From assembly GCA_000431315.1 (NCBI GenBank), contig HF989692.1:11219-75218 (forward strand): DNA of 64,000 nt, given 5' to 3'. The position numbers were made by a program, and so were the translations under genes. Of the stretch, positions 16,262-25,514 are shown in pieces; position 1 is the first letter of the stretch, and every line of letters begins with the position of its first letter. This DNA is from Brachyspira sp. CAG:484 (GTDB lineage: Bacteria > Cyanobacteriota > Vampirovibrionia > Gastranaerophilales > Gastranaerophilaceae). Under the pieces are notes generated by a model that was not told the origin of the DNA, made no database searches, and worked only from the letters and a program-made list of their open reading frames with translations.

Positions 16262-17164
16262 CTATTGAAGCCGACGCTTCAATTCATACTTAACATCTGA
16301 AAGCGGACCGTTATTTGGTGTTCTTACTGTATTATAATAATTTCTTGCATAGACAAAAGGATATTTAGGAAGCCAGCCAAGCTTGAAAAATATCGTAACA
16401 GTATCGGCACCCTGCGATAGCATTAGTTCATCAATTGTCTTTTCATGAGCCGGAGAAATTGATGAGAAAACTTTCAAAAGATAATCAGTAAACGTTATAC
16501 TGTAATATCCTGTTGCAGTGCCTGGTTTTGCAATAAGTTCAGAAATCTTGAAGTTTTCATTACCCTTAATATCTTTTACATCCTGCGGAAGTGAAAGGGT
16601 TTCTCCATGAACCTGTTCAATTTCATACCATTGCCCATTGTAATTTATACGCATCATATTCGGTTTCGGCATATAAATATCATCAAATTTGTTCTCAAGA
16701 ATTGTCTTCCCATTCATGTCGACAACTCCGTATTTAAAATCTTTACAAGTCAGAAACATGCCGCCAAACAAAAGGTCAATAGAAGAATATTCCCGCGGCA
16801 AAATTTCTTTGCCTTTAGCGTCGTAAAGTGCATATCTGCTTCCGCGTCCGACTTTCAAGTATTTTCCAAGAACTCTTTCGACATGAGTGTATTTAACCGG
16901 AACAAGCACATTTCCCTGATTATCAAGCAGCCCAAACTTGTTTTTCTTTTGGACAATAAATGAAGAATCACCAAGAACAATCATTTTCTTATATTCAGGC
17001 TCAATAATTACCTCATCATCACAACTTTTAAGCCCGAAAAGATTTTCTTCATCCTTAAAAACTTTCACACAAGCATTTTCTGATACAGAAGCTGTTTGGG
17101 TTTCAGCAGAAACTATGTTCTGGCAAACCAAAATTATACTTAAAACCAATAAAAATTTCTTCAT
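16262..17164 (-). CDS. Secreted WG-repeat protein
   Basis: 300 aa with a signal peptide (residues 1-20, ending VSA-ET). Four or so WG/KWG-type beta repeats occupy about 35-190, for example KNKFGLLDNQGNVLVPVKY and DFKYGVVDMNGKTILENKF. The C-terminal third is helical. WG repeats occur in envelope and periplasmic proteins without a known reaction. It is divergent from the AsmA-like gene, sharing a palindromic intergenic region. TATGAT lies 6 nt before the ATG, suggesting a leaderless start. Confidence 0.82.
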   Translation of the reverse strand: MKKFLLVLSIILVCQNIVSAETQTASVSENACVKVFKDEENLFGLKSCDDEVIIEPEYKKMIVLGDSSFIVQKKNKFGLLDNQGNVLVPVKYTHVERVLGKYLKVGRGSRYALYDAKGKEILPREYSSIDLLFGGMFLTCKDFKYGVVDMNGKTILENKFDDIYMPKPNMMRINYNGQWYEIEQVHGETLSLPQDVKDIKGNENFKISELIAKPGTATGYYSITFTDYLLKVFSSISPAHEKTIDELMLSQGADTVTIFFKLGWLPKYPFVYARNYYNTVRTPNNGPLSDVKYELKRRLQ

Positions 17165-17167
17165 AAA

Positions 17168-17199
17168 TATATCATAACATAAAATTATGTTATGATATA
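17168..17199. promoter_or_regulatory. 32-bp palindrome between the WG-repeat and AsmA-like genes
   Basis: TATATCATAACATAA (17168-17182), AA, then its exact reverse complement (17185-17199). It overlaps the -10 regions of both directions (TATGAT on minus, TATAAT 17196-17201 on plus), so a regulator bound here would control both genes. Confidence 0.6.
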
Positions 17200-17217
17200 A
17201 TATATATTGAGGATAAT

Positions 17218-20001
17218 ATGAAGAAAAAGATTAAAATTTTAGGTGGTGTTATATGTGCGGCAGCTGTATTGGCAGCAATTCCGTCCGTTTTTTATCTGAA
17301 AGTTCTACCGGCAGCAGTTTCAAACCCGCGGGTTATTTCTTTTGTAGAAAGAAATGTAAATAAATATACTGATCTGAACATGGAAATAAAAAATCCTGTT
17401 CTTAAAACAAGTTTTTCGCCGGTAATTGCTTTTAAAACAGATAAAATTAAGCTTGCAAAAAATGACATTGAAATATTTGCCGTTGAAAATCTTGATACAG
17501 AAATTTCTTTTAAAGATTTGTTTAAAAAACGAATAATTTTAAACAGGTTTGGCTTGGACTATATATTTGCAGATGTGAATAAGTTGATGGCACTCGCTCC
17601 CGGGCAAAAAGAGCAAAAACAACAAAAAAATGACTGGGAAATTGACTTTTTTGATTCTGTCCTCTATTTGAAAAAGAGCTTAATCCTCTACAAACTTGAG
17701 CCGGATGTTTATGTAAAGCTTAACGCTGATAATTTAAAAATTGACAATACCCAAAAAGTTGAAAAATTTGTCCACTTTAATATTGATACAAAAATAAAAA
17801 AGGGTGACAAAATTCTGCACTTTGCAATAGCAGACAAAAACAGAGTTGTTATAAAAGATAAAACCCTTCTTGTTAACGACTGCGTTCTTGATATAAACAA
17901 ATCAAATGTACATATAAATGCTGATGCGTCAAGAAAAACAGGTCTGAATGTAAATCTTTCCTCTAAAAAATTTAAAGTTAAAGACGTAATAGATATAGTT
18001 GATTCAAACATAATCATTAATAACGGAAGTGAAATGCTCGCGTTTTTTAAAGATATGAACGGGGACTTTGACTTCAATATAAACATGAAAAATAATGATT
18101 TGAACGGTACGGTAAACCTTAACAAAAGTTCTTTGAAGATTATTCCAGTCAGCAATCTTCCGGTTACTGTTAATAAGGGAACCGTAGTTTTGACGTCAAA
18201 CGACATAACTTTAAAAGACATTGAAGGTTATTACGGGTCACAGCAGACAAATAAAATTGCAGTAAACGGGATTATGAAGGATTACACAAAATCCTGTGAT
18301 ACTGAGGTAACAATAACAACTGTTGCAACAAATGATTTTGCAAAAAATTATCTCTCAAAGCTTGTAGGTATACCGCTCGAAATCGTTGGAAAAGCAGGAA
18401 CTCGTATTATTGTCAAATCAATTTATAATAAAATTGATGTTGACTGGGCTTCAAAACTTGCCAAAGGCAGTGATATTCTTGTAGATGGAGCATCTCTAAC
18501 TCCTGCAAACTGGGATAGAGCGGTTCAGGCAGATCTGCATTTTGAAAATAATATTTTAAATATTAAAGATATTAACTACTACATTGCACAGGAAATCGTT
18601 AAGGGCAGTAAAGTCAAGCCAGTCTTAACACTTAACGGCAATGTAGACTGCTCAAAACCTATACCATTTGTTCAGGATTTAGGTTTTAATATTCCAGACC
18701 CTCTGCCGAGTGAATTTTTAAATGTTCTAATCGGACAGCGACTGTTTAAAGGCGGAAAATTTTCAGGAGATCTTGCCGTACTTAACAACGGACCTTATCC
18801 TGTTATCAAAGGTAATATGAAAGCAGAGGGAATAAGAATTCCGTCACAGAGAATAGCAATCAAAAACGCGGAACTGTTTACCGACAGAGATACTATTCAC
18901 CTTGTAGCTGACGGACGTTACAAACGCACCCAATTTGACTTTGCAGGTGATATTGCAAACGGAATAAAATATCCGATAGTTATCAAAAATGTTAATTTTG
19001 GCATGGATAAGATCGATATTGATAAAATTTTGCAGTCATTTAACAAGCAGAATACAGATGCTGTAAAACAGCCGCAGAACGTTGTGCCGGAATCAGTTAT
19101 GGAGGATGAAAACAGCGAAATTGCCGATGAAGCAGTTGTTTTTGATGTAAATAATCTTATTATCGAAAGATGTATTTTCAGACTTAAGGAAGGAAAATAT
19201 AAAGATATTAACTTTGGTAACCTTGCTGCTAACCTTACATTGGACAAAAACAATATTTTACAGTTGAAATCCAACAGATTTGATATTGCAGAAGGAATAT
19301 CTTCAGTAAAAGTATTCTGTGATTTGAAAAAACATAAATATAATATTAAACTAGGCGCAAAAGATGTTAATTCTGATTTGATGTCAACTACATTGCTAAA
19401 TCTTCCGCGTGAAATTTCCGGAAAAGCAAGCGGAATAATAGATTTATATACAGATGACAGTTTAAAGCTTAACGGAGCAATTAAATTTGCTGTAAACGAC
19501 GGTCAAATTCAAAAAATCGGACTTGTTGAGTACGTAATGAAATTTGCTGCGCTCTTTAGAAACCCGCTTGTTATGATAAGCCCTTCAACTATTTCGGATA
19601 TAGTTAACATTCCGGAAGGAAAGTTCAATAAAATAACAGGTGAATTGCTGATGAAAAATAATGTTATAGAACTTCTTAAGATTAAATCATCATCACCGCA
19701 GCTAAGCAGCTTTATAATTGGACGATATGATATTGAAAAAAGCGATGCAATGCTTAGAATTTATACCAAATTCAGCAGTGAAAAGAAGGGATTTGCCGGA
19801 GCTTTGAGAAGTTTCTCATTAAACAGTCTTGCTAACAGAATACCTCTAAGCAGCCGCAACGATGCACAGTATTATGCTGCAGAACTTGAGCAGCTTCCTA
19901 AACTCGAAGTAGGCGAAGAACAATCACAGGTATTCTTAACAAAAGTCGATGGAGATGTAGTTAACAATAACTTCCTTTCCTCTCTTAAAAAAATTAAATA
20001 A
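17218..20001 (+). CDS. AsmA-family inner-membrane-anchored protein
   Basis: 927 aa. One N-terminal membrane helix (about 7-28) anchors a long beta-rich body of repeated strand pairs, the layout of AsmA/YhdP/TamB bridge proteins that move or organise lipids between membranes. The C-terminal AsmA-like domain (about 720-870) contains GKASGIIDLYTDDSLKLNG and the FRNPLVMISPSTISDIVNIP stretch, typical of AsmA_2. TTGAGGATA precedes the ATG. The L,D-transpeptidase gene follows 15 nt later, suggesting an envelope operon. Confidence 0.85.
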   Translation: MKKKIKILGGVICAAAVLAAIPSVFYLKVLPAAVSNPRVISFVERNVNKYTDLNMEIKNPVLKTSFSPVIAFKTDKIKLAKNDIEIFAVENLDTEISFKDLFKKRIILNRFGLDYIFADVNKLMALAPGQKEQKQQKNDWEIDFFDSVLYLKKSLILYKLEPDVYVKLNADNLKIDNTQKVEKFVHFNIDTKIKKGDKILHFAIADKNRVVIKDKTLLVNDCVLDINKSNVHINADASRKTGLNVNLSSKKFKVKDVIDIVDSNIIINNGSEMLAFFKDMNGDFDFNINMKNNDLNGTVNLNKSSLKIIPVSNLPVTVNKGTVVLTSNDITLKDIEGYYGSQQTNKIAVNGIMKDYTKSCDTEVTITTVATNDFAKNYLSKLVGIPLEIVGKAGTRIIVKSIYNKIDVDWASKLAKGSDILVDGASLTPANWDRAVQADLHFENNILNIKDINYYIAQEIVKGSKVKPVLTLNGNVDCSKPIPFVQDLGFNIPDPLPSEFLNVLIGQRLFKGGKFSGDLAVLNNGPYPVIKGNMKAEGIRIPSQRIAIKNAELFTDRDTIHLVADGRYKRTQFDFAGDIANGIKYPIVIKNVNFGMDKIDIDKILQSFNKQNTDAVKQPQNVVPESVMEDENSEIADEAVVFDVNNLIIERCIFRLKEGKYKDINFGNLAANLTLDKNNILQLKSNRFDIAEGISSVKVFCDLKKHKYNIKLGAKDVNSDLMSTTLLNLPREISGKASGIIDLYTDDSLKLNGAIKFAVNDGQIQKIGLVEYVMKFAALFRNPLVMISPSTISDIVNIPEGKFNKITGELLMKNNVIELLKIKSSSPQLSSFIIGRYDIEKSDAMLRIYTKFSSEKKGFAGALRSFSLNSLANRIPLSSRNDAQYYAAELEQLPKLEVGEEQSQVFLTKVDGDVVNNNFLSSLKKIK

Positions 20002-20016
20002 TCGGATAAGCAGTAA

Positions 20017-20649
20017 ATGATTAGAATAAATAATATAAATTTCAACACCGATATGGTAAAAACAACAGAAAATGTTAAAAAATCTTCTGAAATAAATACC
20101 GTCTTTGGCGCTGAAAATTCATCCAATATCGATGACGAAAAAGGGCTTTCGGTTGAGCAGGAAAAAGTTTCACCTAAAGGAAGCTCCAGTCCGCAACACT
20201 TAAAAAATGCGCCAAGTCCTATCATAACCGTAGCAGGTGAAAAAAAGCTTGCAGCTATCGTCGTAGATACAAAAACAAATCTTTTATACACATATGATGA
20301 TAAAGGTAATGCAAAAACAGTATACTCTGTAGCTACCGGTAAAAAATATACTCCAACACGCAAAGGTATAAAAATGATTACAAATGTGGAAGCTTATCCT
20401 TATAAAACAGCTTACGGAACGAAACGCAAAAAAAATCCTAAAGATTATGGTCCCAACGTAATCATTATAGAAAATATCAACCCTGAAACAGGCAAAATTT
20501 ACGGCAGAAACGGACAGTTTATCCATGGCAATAATAACCCGAAAAGCCTTGGTACGTATGCTTCATTAGGTTGTATAAGAATGGACAACGAAGTTATTAA
20601 AAAAATTGCAAAAGAAGCAGTCAAAAATTCATATGTGCTTATTCAATAA
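20017..20649 (+). CDS. YkuD-type L,D-transpeptidase
   Basis: 210 aa. The catalytic domain covers about 77-210 with the active-site pattern HGNNN (His170) and SLGCIRM (Cys186), the H-x-S-x-G-C-I-R signature of enzymes that cross-link meso-diaminopimelate residues in peptidoglycan or attach proteins to it. The 70-residue N-terminus is low-complexity and polar with no recognisable signal peptide, which is odd for an enzyme acting outside the membrane; non-classical export or a mis-set start are possible. Probably co-transcribed with the AsmA-like gene. Confidence 0.88.
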   Translation: MIRINNINFNTDMVKTTENVKKSSEINTVFGAENSSNIDDEKGLSVEQEKVSPKGSSSPQHLKNAPSPIITVAGEKKLAAIVVDTKTNLLYTYDDKGNAKTVYSVATGKKYTPTRKGIKMITNVEAYPYKTAYGTKRKKNPKDYGPNVIIIENINPETGKIYGRNGQFIHGNNNPKSLGTYASLGCIRMDNEVIKKIAKEAVKNSYVLIQ

Positions 20650-20655
20650 CACATA

Positions 20656-21462
20656 TTATAAATAACATTTGCGTTCCTGTCCTTCAACACCTGCATAAAG
20701 CTCAACAAATTGTTTTGCCGGACTTACATCAATCTTTGTCAAAAGAACCTCTTCAATCTGGAAAAAACCTACATCTCCGGACATTTCAATATCAATCTTA
20801 ATCGGTTTTCTTTCTCCATGGTAAATTCCGATACGGTTGATAGCATTTGCAGAGTATTTGTGAATATCACCGACACGCGGGGCAGAATTTATTGCAAGAG
20901 GAATTCTAGCGCGGCCTTTTGTCATATCGCACCCGTCTGCAATAAGAATAATTCCTGCTTCTATAGAGTGAATTTTTTTTGTTGACATGTGACCGATAAT
21001 AGCTTCTGTAGCAAGTGATTTTATTACAACACGCTTATGAAGATTATCCGGAAAAACATGAAGCAGAGTTCTGTCAATTATAGGCTGGGCAAGCATTGCA
21101 GACATATCTTCATGCCCCTGCCGCCCTATTGACATGCCGAGATCATGCATTAAACCTGCAAGGATAACGGCACACATACTGTCTTCAAATGTACCTATCT
21201 CCTCAGTTTCAAGTGAAGTCTTAATTCCCGATTCCTGCAAAATATTCAGCATTTTAATAGCATTACCTGCAACCTGACGCATATGAACAGGTCCATGGTC
21301 ATTAAATCCCAAGCGCTTTATCGAAACATTATTTGCATAATCCTGTAATTCCTGCAGCTCCTCATCCGCAAAAAGATAATTCACCAGCTTTAAACAGTTA
21401 GGGTTATTTTGCAGACGCTTCTGTATTTTTGATTCAATTGAAACTTCTTTTACAGATTTCAT
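20656..21462 (-). CDS. HD-domain phosphohydrolase
   Basis: 268 aa. The metal-binding HD pattern is readable: NDHGPVHMRQV, then GLMHDLGMSIGRQGHE, and IIADGCDMTKGRARI. These give the four-ligand HD set of nucleotide or phosphate-ester hydrolases; the substrate is unknown. The frame is open up to 21597, but ATG 21462 follows AAGAGAGA and begins MKSVKEVS, a better start than the AT-rich extension. The 3' ends of this gene and the transpeptidase gene are 6 nt apart with no terminator. Confidence 0.82.
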   Translation of the reverse strand: MKSVKEVSIESKIQKRLQNNPNCLKLVNYLFADEELQELQDYANNVSIKRLGFNDHGPVHMRQVAGNAIKMLNILQESGIKTSLETEEIGTFEDSMCAVILAGLMHDLGMSIGRQGHEDMSAMLAQPIIDRTLLHVFPDNLHKRVVIKSLATEAIIGHMSTKKIHSIEAGIILIADGCDMTKGRARIPLAINSAPRVGDIHKYSANAINRIGIYHGERKPIKIDIEMSGDVGFFQIEEVLLTKIDVSPAKQFVELYAGVEGQERKCYL

Positions 21463-21535
21463 ATATTTTCTCTCTTTTATTATTTTACCTATATATATTA
21501 ACTCATAAATATATTTTTTTAAAATATGTTTCTTA

Positions 21536-21587
21536 TTGACATTTTGATGAAAATTATATAAAATATATATGTTAGGCATGCCTAACA
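21536..21587 (+). promoter_or_regulatory. Flavodoxin promoter with DtxR/IdeR-type box
   Basis: TTGACA (21536-21541), 17-nt spacer, TAAAAT (21559-21564), and the perfect 18-bp palindrome TGTTAGGCATGCCTAACA (21570-21587) at the expected +1. TTAGGCATGCCTAA is close to the operators known for DtxR/MntR-family metalloregulators, so iron- or manganese-dependent repression is inferred. Confidence 0.75.
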
Positions 21588-21630
21588 AAATTTTCAAAAG
21601 AGAGCGCTATAAATTAATTTAGGAGGTATT

Positions 21631-22071
21631 ATGGCAGTAAAAATCTTGTATGGTACTGAAACAGGTAATTCAGAAACTTTAGCAGTTCAGGCATCAGAAG
21701 CTTTGAAGGATGCCGGTATAGAAGCGGATGTACTTGATATGGGCAATGTTTCATTAAATGATTTAAAAGGATACGATAAAGCTCTATTTATTACAAGCAC
21801 CTGGGGCGACGGCGATGCACCCGGCAATGCTTTAGAACTGCTAGAAGAACTACAATCTGAAAAAAGCAAATGCCTTACAGATTTGAATTATGCAGTATTC
21901 GGTATCGGCGAATCCATATATGAGCATTTTTGTCAGGCTGCAATAGACTTTGATGAGGCGGTATGTGATTTGGGAGCAAAAAGGATTGAAAATTTAGAAA
22001 AGAGCGAAGATGACAACGAAGAAAATTTAAAAAAATGGATTGAAAAAATTATTCCAAAACTAAAATCCTAA
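21631..22071 (+). CDS. Flavodoxin
   Basis: 146 aa, the short-chain flavodoxin size. FMN phosphate loop TETGNSET (residues 9-16), isoalloxazine loops STWGDGDAPGN (near 56) and GIGESIYEHFC (near 91). It carries single electrons in place of ferredoxin. TAGGAGGT precedes the ATG, and the DtxR-like box over its promoter fits induction when iron is scarce. Monocistronic with its own terminator. Confidence 0.94.
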   Translation: MAVKILYGTETGNSETLAVQASEALKDAGIEADVLDMGNVSLNDLKGYDKALFITSTWGDGDAPGNALELLEELQSEKSKCLTDLNYAVFGIGESIYEHFCQAAIDFDEAVCDLGAKRIENLEKSEDDNEENLKKWIEKIIPKLKS

Positions 22072-22099
22072 TAAACTCACACAGTTCTCCTTTACGCTT

Positions 22100-22127
22100 A
22101 AAACGGGCAAAAGCCCGTTTTTGTTTT
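22100..22127 (+). terminator. Terminator of the flavodoxin gene
   Basis: AAAACGGGC, AAAA, GCCCGTTTTT and further T. It also lies at the end of the convergent radical-SAM gene. Confidence 0.88.
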
Positions 22128-22130
22128 TAA

Positions 22131-23129
22131 TCAAAATCTGCCGTCACATTTTGTTCCGCAAAAAATGCAATTTTCGCCGTCAAGATTATACTCAAGAAGT
22201 CCGTATCCGTTTCTTATAATTACCGGTCTATGACAATTTTTGCAATATGTTGCAGAAGTGCTTCGACTGGTTAAGTTCCCAGTGTATACATATTTTAAAC
22301 CAGAATTTTGCGCAATCTCATACGCCCTTAACAAAGCGGGAAATGCAGTTGCCTCTCTGTCCATAAATCTGTAACTCGGGAAAAATGCACTAAAATGAAG
22401 CGGCACAAGTTCTCCAAGATTTTCGGCTATCCAGCTGCATTCAGACTTAATATCTTCATCAGAATTATTCTCCCCCTCAATCAGCATTGTTGTTAACTCA
22501 AGCCAACAGTCTGTTTCGTTTTTTACATATTTAATAGTATCCAGAACCGGCTTTATATGAGCAAGACAATTTTTCTTATAGAAATTCTCACTGAAACCTT
22601 TCAAGTCAATATTAGCTGCATCCATGTATTTAAAAAATTCCTTTGCGGGCTCCGGATTTATAAAGCCTGAAGTTACTGCAATTGTTTTAATCCCGTTTTC
22701 TCTGCATAATTTTGCAGTATCAACCGCATATTCAAAGAATGCTATAGGATCGTTATAAGTAAAAGCAACACTTTTACAAGCATAGTATTTTGCAGTTTCA
22801 ACAATTTCAGCAGGTGACGCTTTATTTAAAAACTTATTACTGCCCCTGTTTTTTGTCGTCTTCCAATTCTGACAGAATTGGCATCCCATGTTACAGCCTA
22901 AAGTCCCGAAGGATAGAACCGAACTGCCAGGATAAAAATGGTAAAGCGGCTTTTTTTCAACAGGATCTATTGCAAGCCCTGTATTATAGCCGTAAGAAGT
23001 TAGAACAATCTCCCCGCCGGCATTTTTCCTTATATGGCAGAAACCTTCCTGGTTTTCCTTAAGAATGCAATTACGCGGACAAATTGTACATTGAACCCTG
23101 TTATCATTTAAATTCTTTTGATATTTCAT
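22131..23129 (-). CDS. amrS: AmmeMemoRadiSam-system radical SAM enzyme
   Basis: 332 aa. The radical-SAM cluster motif is CNMGCQFC (near 79-86), with additional cysteines near the start (CTICPRNC, residue 15) and end (CKNCHRPV, CIFCGTKC). These features and the KKPLYHFYPGSSVLSFGTLG stretch identify the PflA-like AmrS branch, normally accompanied by AmrA and AmrB; neither partner is in this window. The reaction is not established. A TATAAT lies exactly 6 nt before the ATG with no Shine-Dalgarno, suggesting a leaderless mRNA. Confidence 0.88.
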   Translation of the reverse strand: MKYQKNLNDNRVQCTICPRNCILKENQEGFCHIRKNAGGEIVLTSYGYNTGLAIDPVEKKPLYHFYPGSSVLSFGTLGCNMGCQFCQNWKTTKNRGSNKFLNKASPAEIVETAKYYACKSVAFTYNDPIAFFEYAVDTAKLCRENGIKTIAVTSGFINPEPAKEFFKYMDAANIDLKGFSENFYKKNCLAHIKPVLDTIKYVKNETDCWLELTTMLIEGENNSDEDIKSECSWIAENLGELVPLHFSAFFPSYRFMDREATAFPALLRAYEIAQNSGLKYVYTGNLTSRSTSATYCKNCHRPVIIRNGYGLLEYNLDGENCIFCGTKCDGRF

Positions 23130-23173
23130 AAAGAGATTATAATGCTTTTATGTAAAAAATAAAATAGCCATAG

Positions 23174-23401
23174 AAATCAATACCTAAATCTGAAAATCCA
23201 CCGCAAACGCAAAGATGGATAAAACCTTGTAATGACCCAATTGTTGGACAATATGGCGAACAAAGAAGCACACATGTCCATAATGGTATTGATATTGCCG
23301 TATCTGTTGGAACCCCAATAAAAGCAGTTGCAGATGGAAAGGTTTACTATGCAGGTGCGAACAGTCCGGTGAGCAAGAGGCTCGCTTCATACACATTATA
23401 A
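23174..23401 (+). pseudogene. M23 (LytM-type) metallopeptidase fragment
   Basis: An open frame without a start codon reads PIVGQYGEQRSTHVHNGIDI, then AVSVGTPIKAVADGKVYYAG, the N-terminal half of an M23 peptidase domain with the first zinc ligands (H of VHNGID and its Asp). An in-frame TAG closes the upstream side (23171-23173), and the distal half with the HxH motif is absent: after YYAGA the frame becomes unrelated and stops at TAA 23399-23401. Truncated at both ends, it marks the junction to the accessory region. Confidence 0.8.
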
Positions 23402-23584
23402 ACGCAATTTTGACATTTGTAAATTCCCTGCTAAATTAAAAATCAGGGAAAATCAGACGATTTTTGTTAAATTTGGTAATTAAAAACCGATGCTGCATAA
23501 GGTTTTTAAGATATATTCCCTACAAAATAAAGAACAGGGAATATGCAGTAGCTTTTTATTGTATAATAGAAAGAAAAGGAAGTT
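23402..23584 (+). promoter_or_regulatory. Structured leader region of the nuclease-helicase gene
   Basis: Three inverted repeats occur: TTCCCTG (23424-23430) with CAGGGAA (23444-23450); ATATTCCCT (23513-23521) with AGGGAATAT (23536-23544); and CTGCATA (23493-23499) with TATGCAG (23542-23548), which competes with the second. TATAAT (23562-23567) lies just before the gene. TTCCCT/AGGGAA is shared by two of the repeats, so they may be protein sites, RNA hairpins, or both. Confidence 0.45.
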
Positions 23585-25504
23585 ATGCGCGCATATTATT
23601 CAGAAAAAGTTTCAAAATTTTTAAGTACATCAGAACATGAAATTCTTGGTCAATTACTAATGAACCATTGTTTTCCTAATGATTTGGAACAGAAACGTGC
23701 TTGGGCTGAGCAAATTCATATTTTAACACAAAATCTTGTTGATTTTCCTAATGCAACTTTATTTTTCGAATTTTCAATTCCTAGAATGGGTAAAAGAGTT
23801 GATAATATTTTGTTGCTTAATGGAATTATATACTTATTAGAATTCAAAATATTTGCTAAAAGTTATGAATCTTATGCGATAGACCAGGTTGTAGACTACG
23901 CCCTTGATTTAAAGAATTTTCATTCTGGAAGTCATAATAAAACAATTGTACCAATCTTGGTTTCAACAATGGCAAAAGAAGCTCAAAATGAAGTACTATT
24001 TGCCAATGATAAAGTTTCCAATTGTCTTAAAACAAATGCAGATAACTTAGAAAAATTAATTAAAAATATTGATATAAAATATAGAAAAAAAACATTTGAT
24101 GTACAAGAATGGTTGAATTCTTCGTATAAACCAACACCAACCATTGTTGAAGCAGCCCAAGCATTATATGCAAATCATTCTGTTGATGATATATCTAGAC
24201 ATGGTGCAGAGGCAATTAATCTTACACTTACCAAGAATACTGTTGAAAAAATTATTAAAGATAGTAAGAATAATAAACAAAAATCAATTTGTTTAATAAC
24301 TGGGGTGCCAGGGGCTGGAAAAACTTTAGCAGGTTTGGATATAGCAACTTATTCAATGAATTATGATAAGGACGAACAAGCTTGTTTTTTATCAGGCAAT
24401 GGGCCTTTAGTTAAAGTTTTAAGGGAAGCTTTGATCCGAAATAAATCCCAGTTAGAACATATATCAAAGAAAAAGGCTGAACCACAAGTCTGTGCATTTA
24501 TTCAAAATATTCATCATTTTAGAGATGAGTATGTTGAAGACTTGAATCCTCCAATTGAAAAGGTAGTTATTTTCGATGAGGCACAAAGAGCTTGGAATAA
24601 AGAGCAAGCCTCAAAATTTATGAATAAAAAAAGTAAAATTAAAAATTTTAACTATTCAGAACCAGAATTTTTGCTTGGAGTTATGGATAGGCATCCTGAT
24701 TGGTGTGTAGTTATATGTTTAATTGGTGAGGGACAGGAAATCAATACAGGTGAAGCTGGACTAGAAGCATGGTTTAACGCATTGAAAGAAAGATATCCAA
24801 ATTGGAGAATATACTGTTCACACCATATCGATTATTTATCGAATACAAAAGTTTGTACAAAAAATGAACTACACTTAAGTGTTTCATTACGTTCTTTTAA
24901 AAGTGCTAAATTATCCGATTTTATTAATAATTTAATAGATAATAAACCTGATAAGGCAAGAAGTATTTATAAGGAGTTATCAAAAGAATACCCAATCTTA
25001 GTTACAAGAAATTTTGAACAAGCTAAAACTTGGGTAAGACAGAATGCTCGCGGTTCTGAGCGTACAGGATTGCTTGCCCATTCCAATTCAATACGTCTTA
25101 AACCAGAAGGGATATTTGTTAAATCTGAAATTGATTGTAGAAATTGGTTTCTAAATAGAAAAGAAGATGTCCGTTCCTCATGTGCGCTTGAAGATTGTGC
25201 AACAGAGTTTGATGTTCAGGGGCTAGAACTTGATTGGACTGTTGTTGCTTGGGATGCAAATTTAAGATATAACAAATGCTGGGAATATCTGAAGTTTTCT
25301 GGTGATAAATGGAAACACATCAATAATATTGACGACAAAAAATATCTTTTAAATTCATATAGAGTATTAATGACACGTGCTAGGCAGGGGATGGTAATAT
25401 TTGTGCCTTATGGAGATGAAAGAGACGAAACAAGAAACCCAAAATTTTATGATGGAATATATAAATATTTACAAGAATGTGGTATTAAAACTATAGAATG
25501 TTAG
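23585..25504 (+). CDS. Predicted nuclease-helicase (PD-(D/E)xK-like domain plus DUF2075-type helicase)
   Basis: 639 aa. The N-terminal region has a PD-(D/E)xK-like arrangement (Asp73 of KRVDNILL, then LEFK with Glu86 and Lys88). Walker A is GVPGAGKT (240-247), Walker B is FDEAQRAW (near 330), and the SF1 C-terminal motif is LMTRARQGMVI near residue 600. This is the DUF2075 helicase layout, here fused to a nuclease-like head. AAAGGAAG precedes the ATG. It is first in a same-strand run with a cyclase-like, a HEPN and a SIR2 gene, so anti-phage defence is inferred from context. Confidence 0.82.
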   Translation: MRAYYSEKVSKFLSTSEHEILGQLLMNHCFPNDLEQKRAWAEQIHILTQNLVDFPNATLFFEFSIPRMGKRVDNILLLNGIIYLLEFKIFAKSYESYAIDQVVDYALDLKNFHSGSHNKTIVPILVSTMAKEAQNEVLFANDKVSNCLKTNADNLEKLIKNIDIKYRKKTFDVQEWLNSSYKPTPTIVEAAQALYANHSVDDISRHGAEAINLTLTKNTVEKIIKDSKNNKQKSICLITGVPGAGKTLAGLDIATYSMNYDKDEQACFLSGNGPLVKVLREALIRNKSQLEHISKKKAEPQVCAFIQNIHHFRDEYVEDLNPPIEKVVIFDEAQRAWNKEQASKFMNKKSKIKNFNYSEPEFLLGVMDRHPDWCVVICLIGEGQEINTGEAGLEAWFNALKERYPNWRIYCSHHIDYLSNTKVCTKNELHLSVSLRSFKSAKLSDFINNLIDNKPDKARSIYKELSKEYPILVTRNFEQAKTWVRQNARGSERTGLLAHSNSIRLKPEGIFVKSEIDCRNWFLNRKEDVRSSCALEDCATEFDVQGLELDWTVVAWDANLRYNKCWEYLKFSGDKWKHINNIDDKKYLLNSYRVLMTRARQGMVIFVPYGDERDETRNPKFYDGIYKYLQECGIKTIEC

Positions 25505-25514
25505 GAATAATTTA

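Noticed and set aside
23174..23401. Functional M23 endopeptidase
   Set aside because: No start codon, in-frame stop upstream, and the second half of the zinc site is missing.
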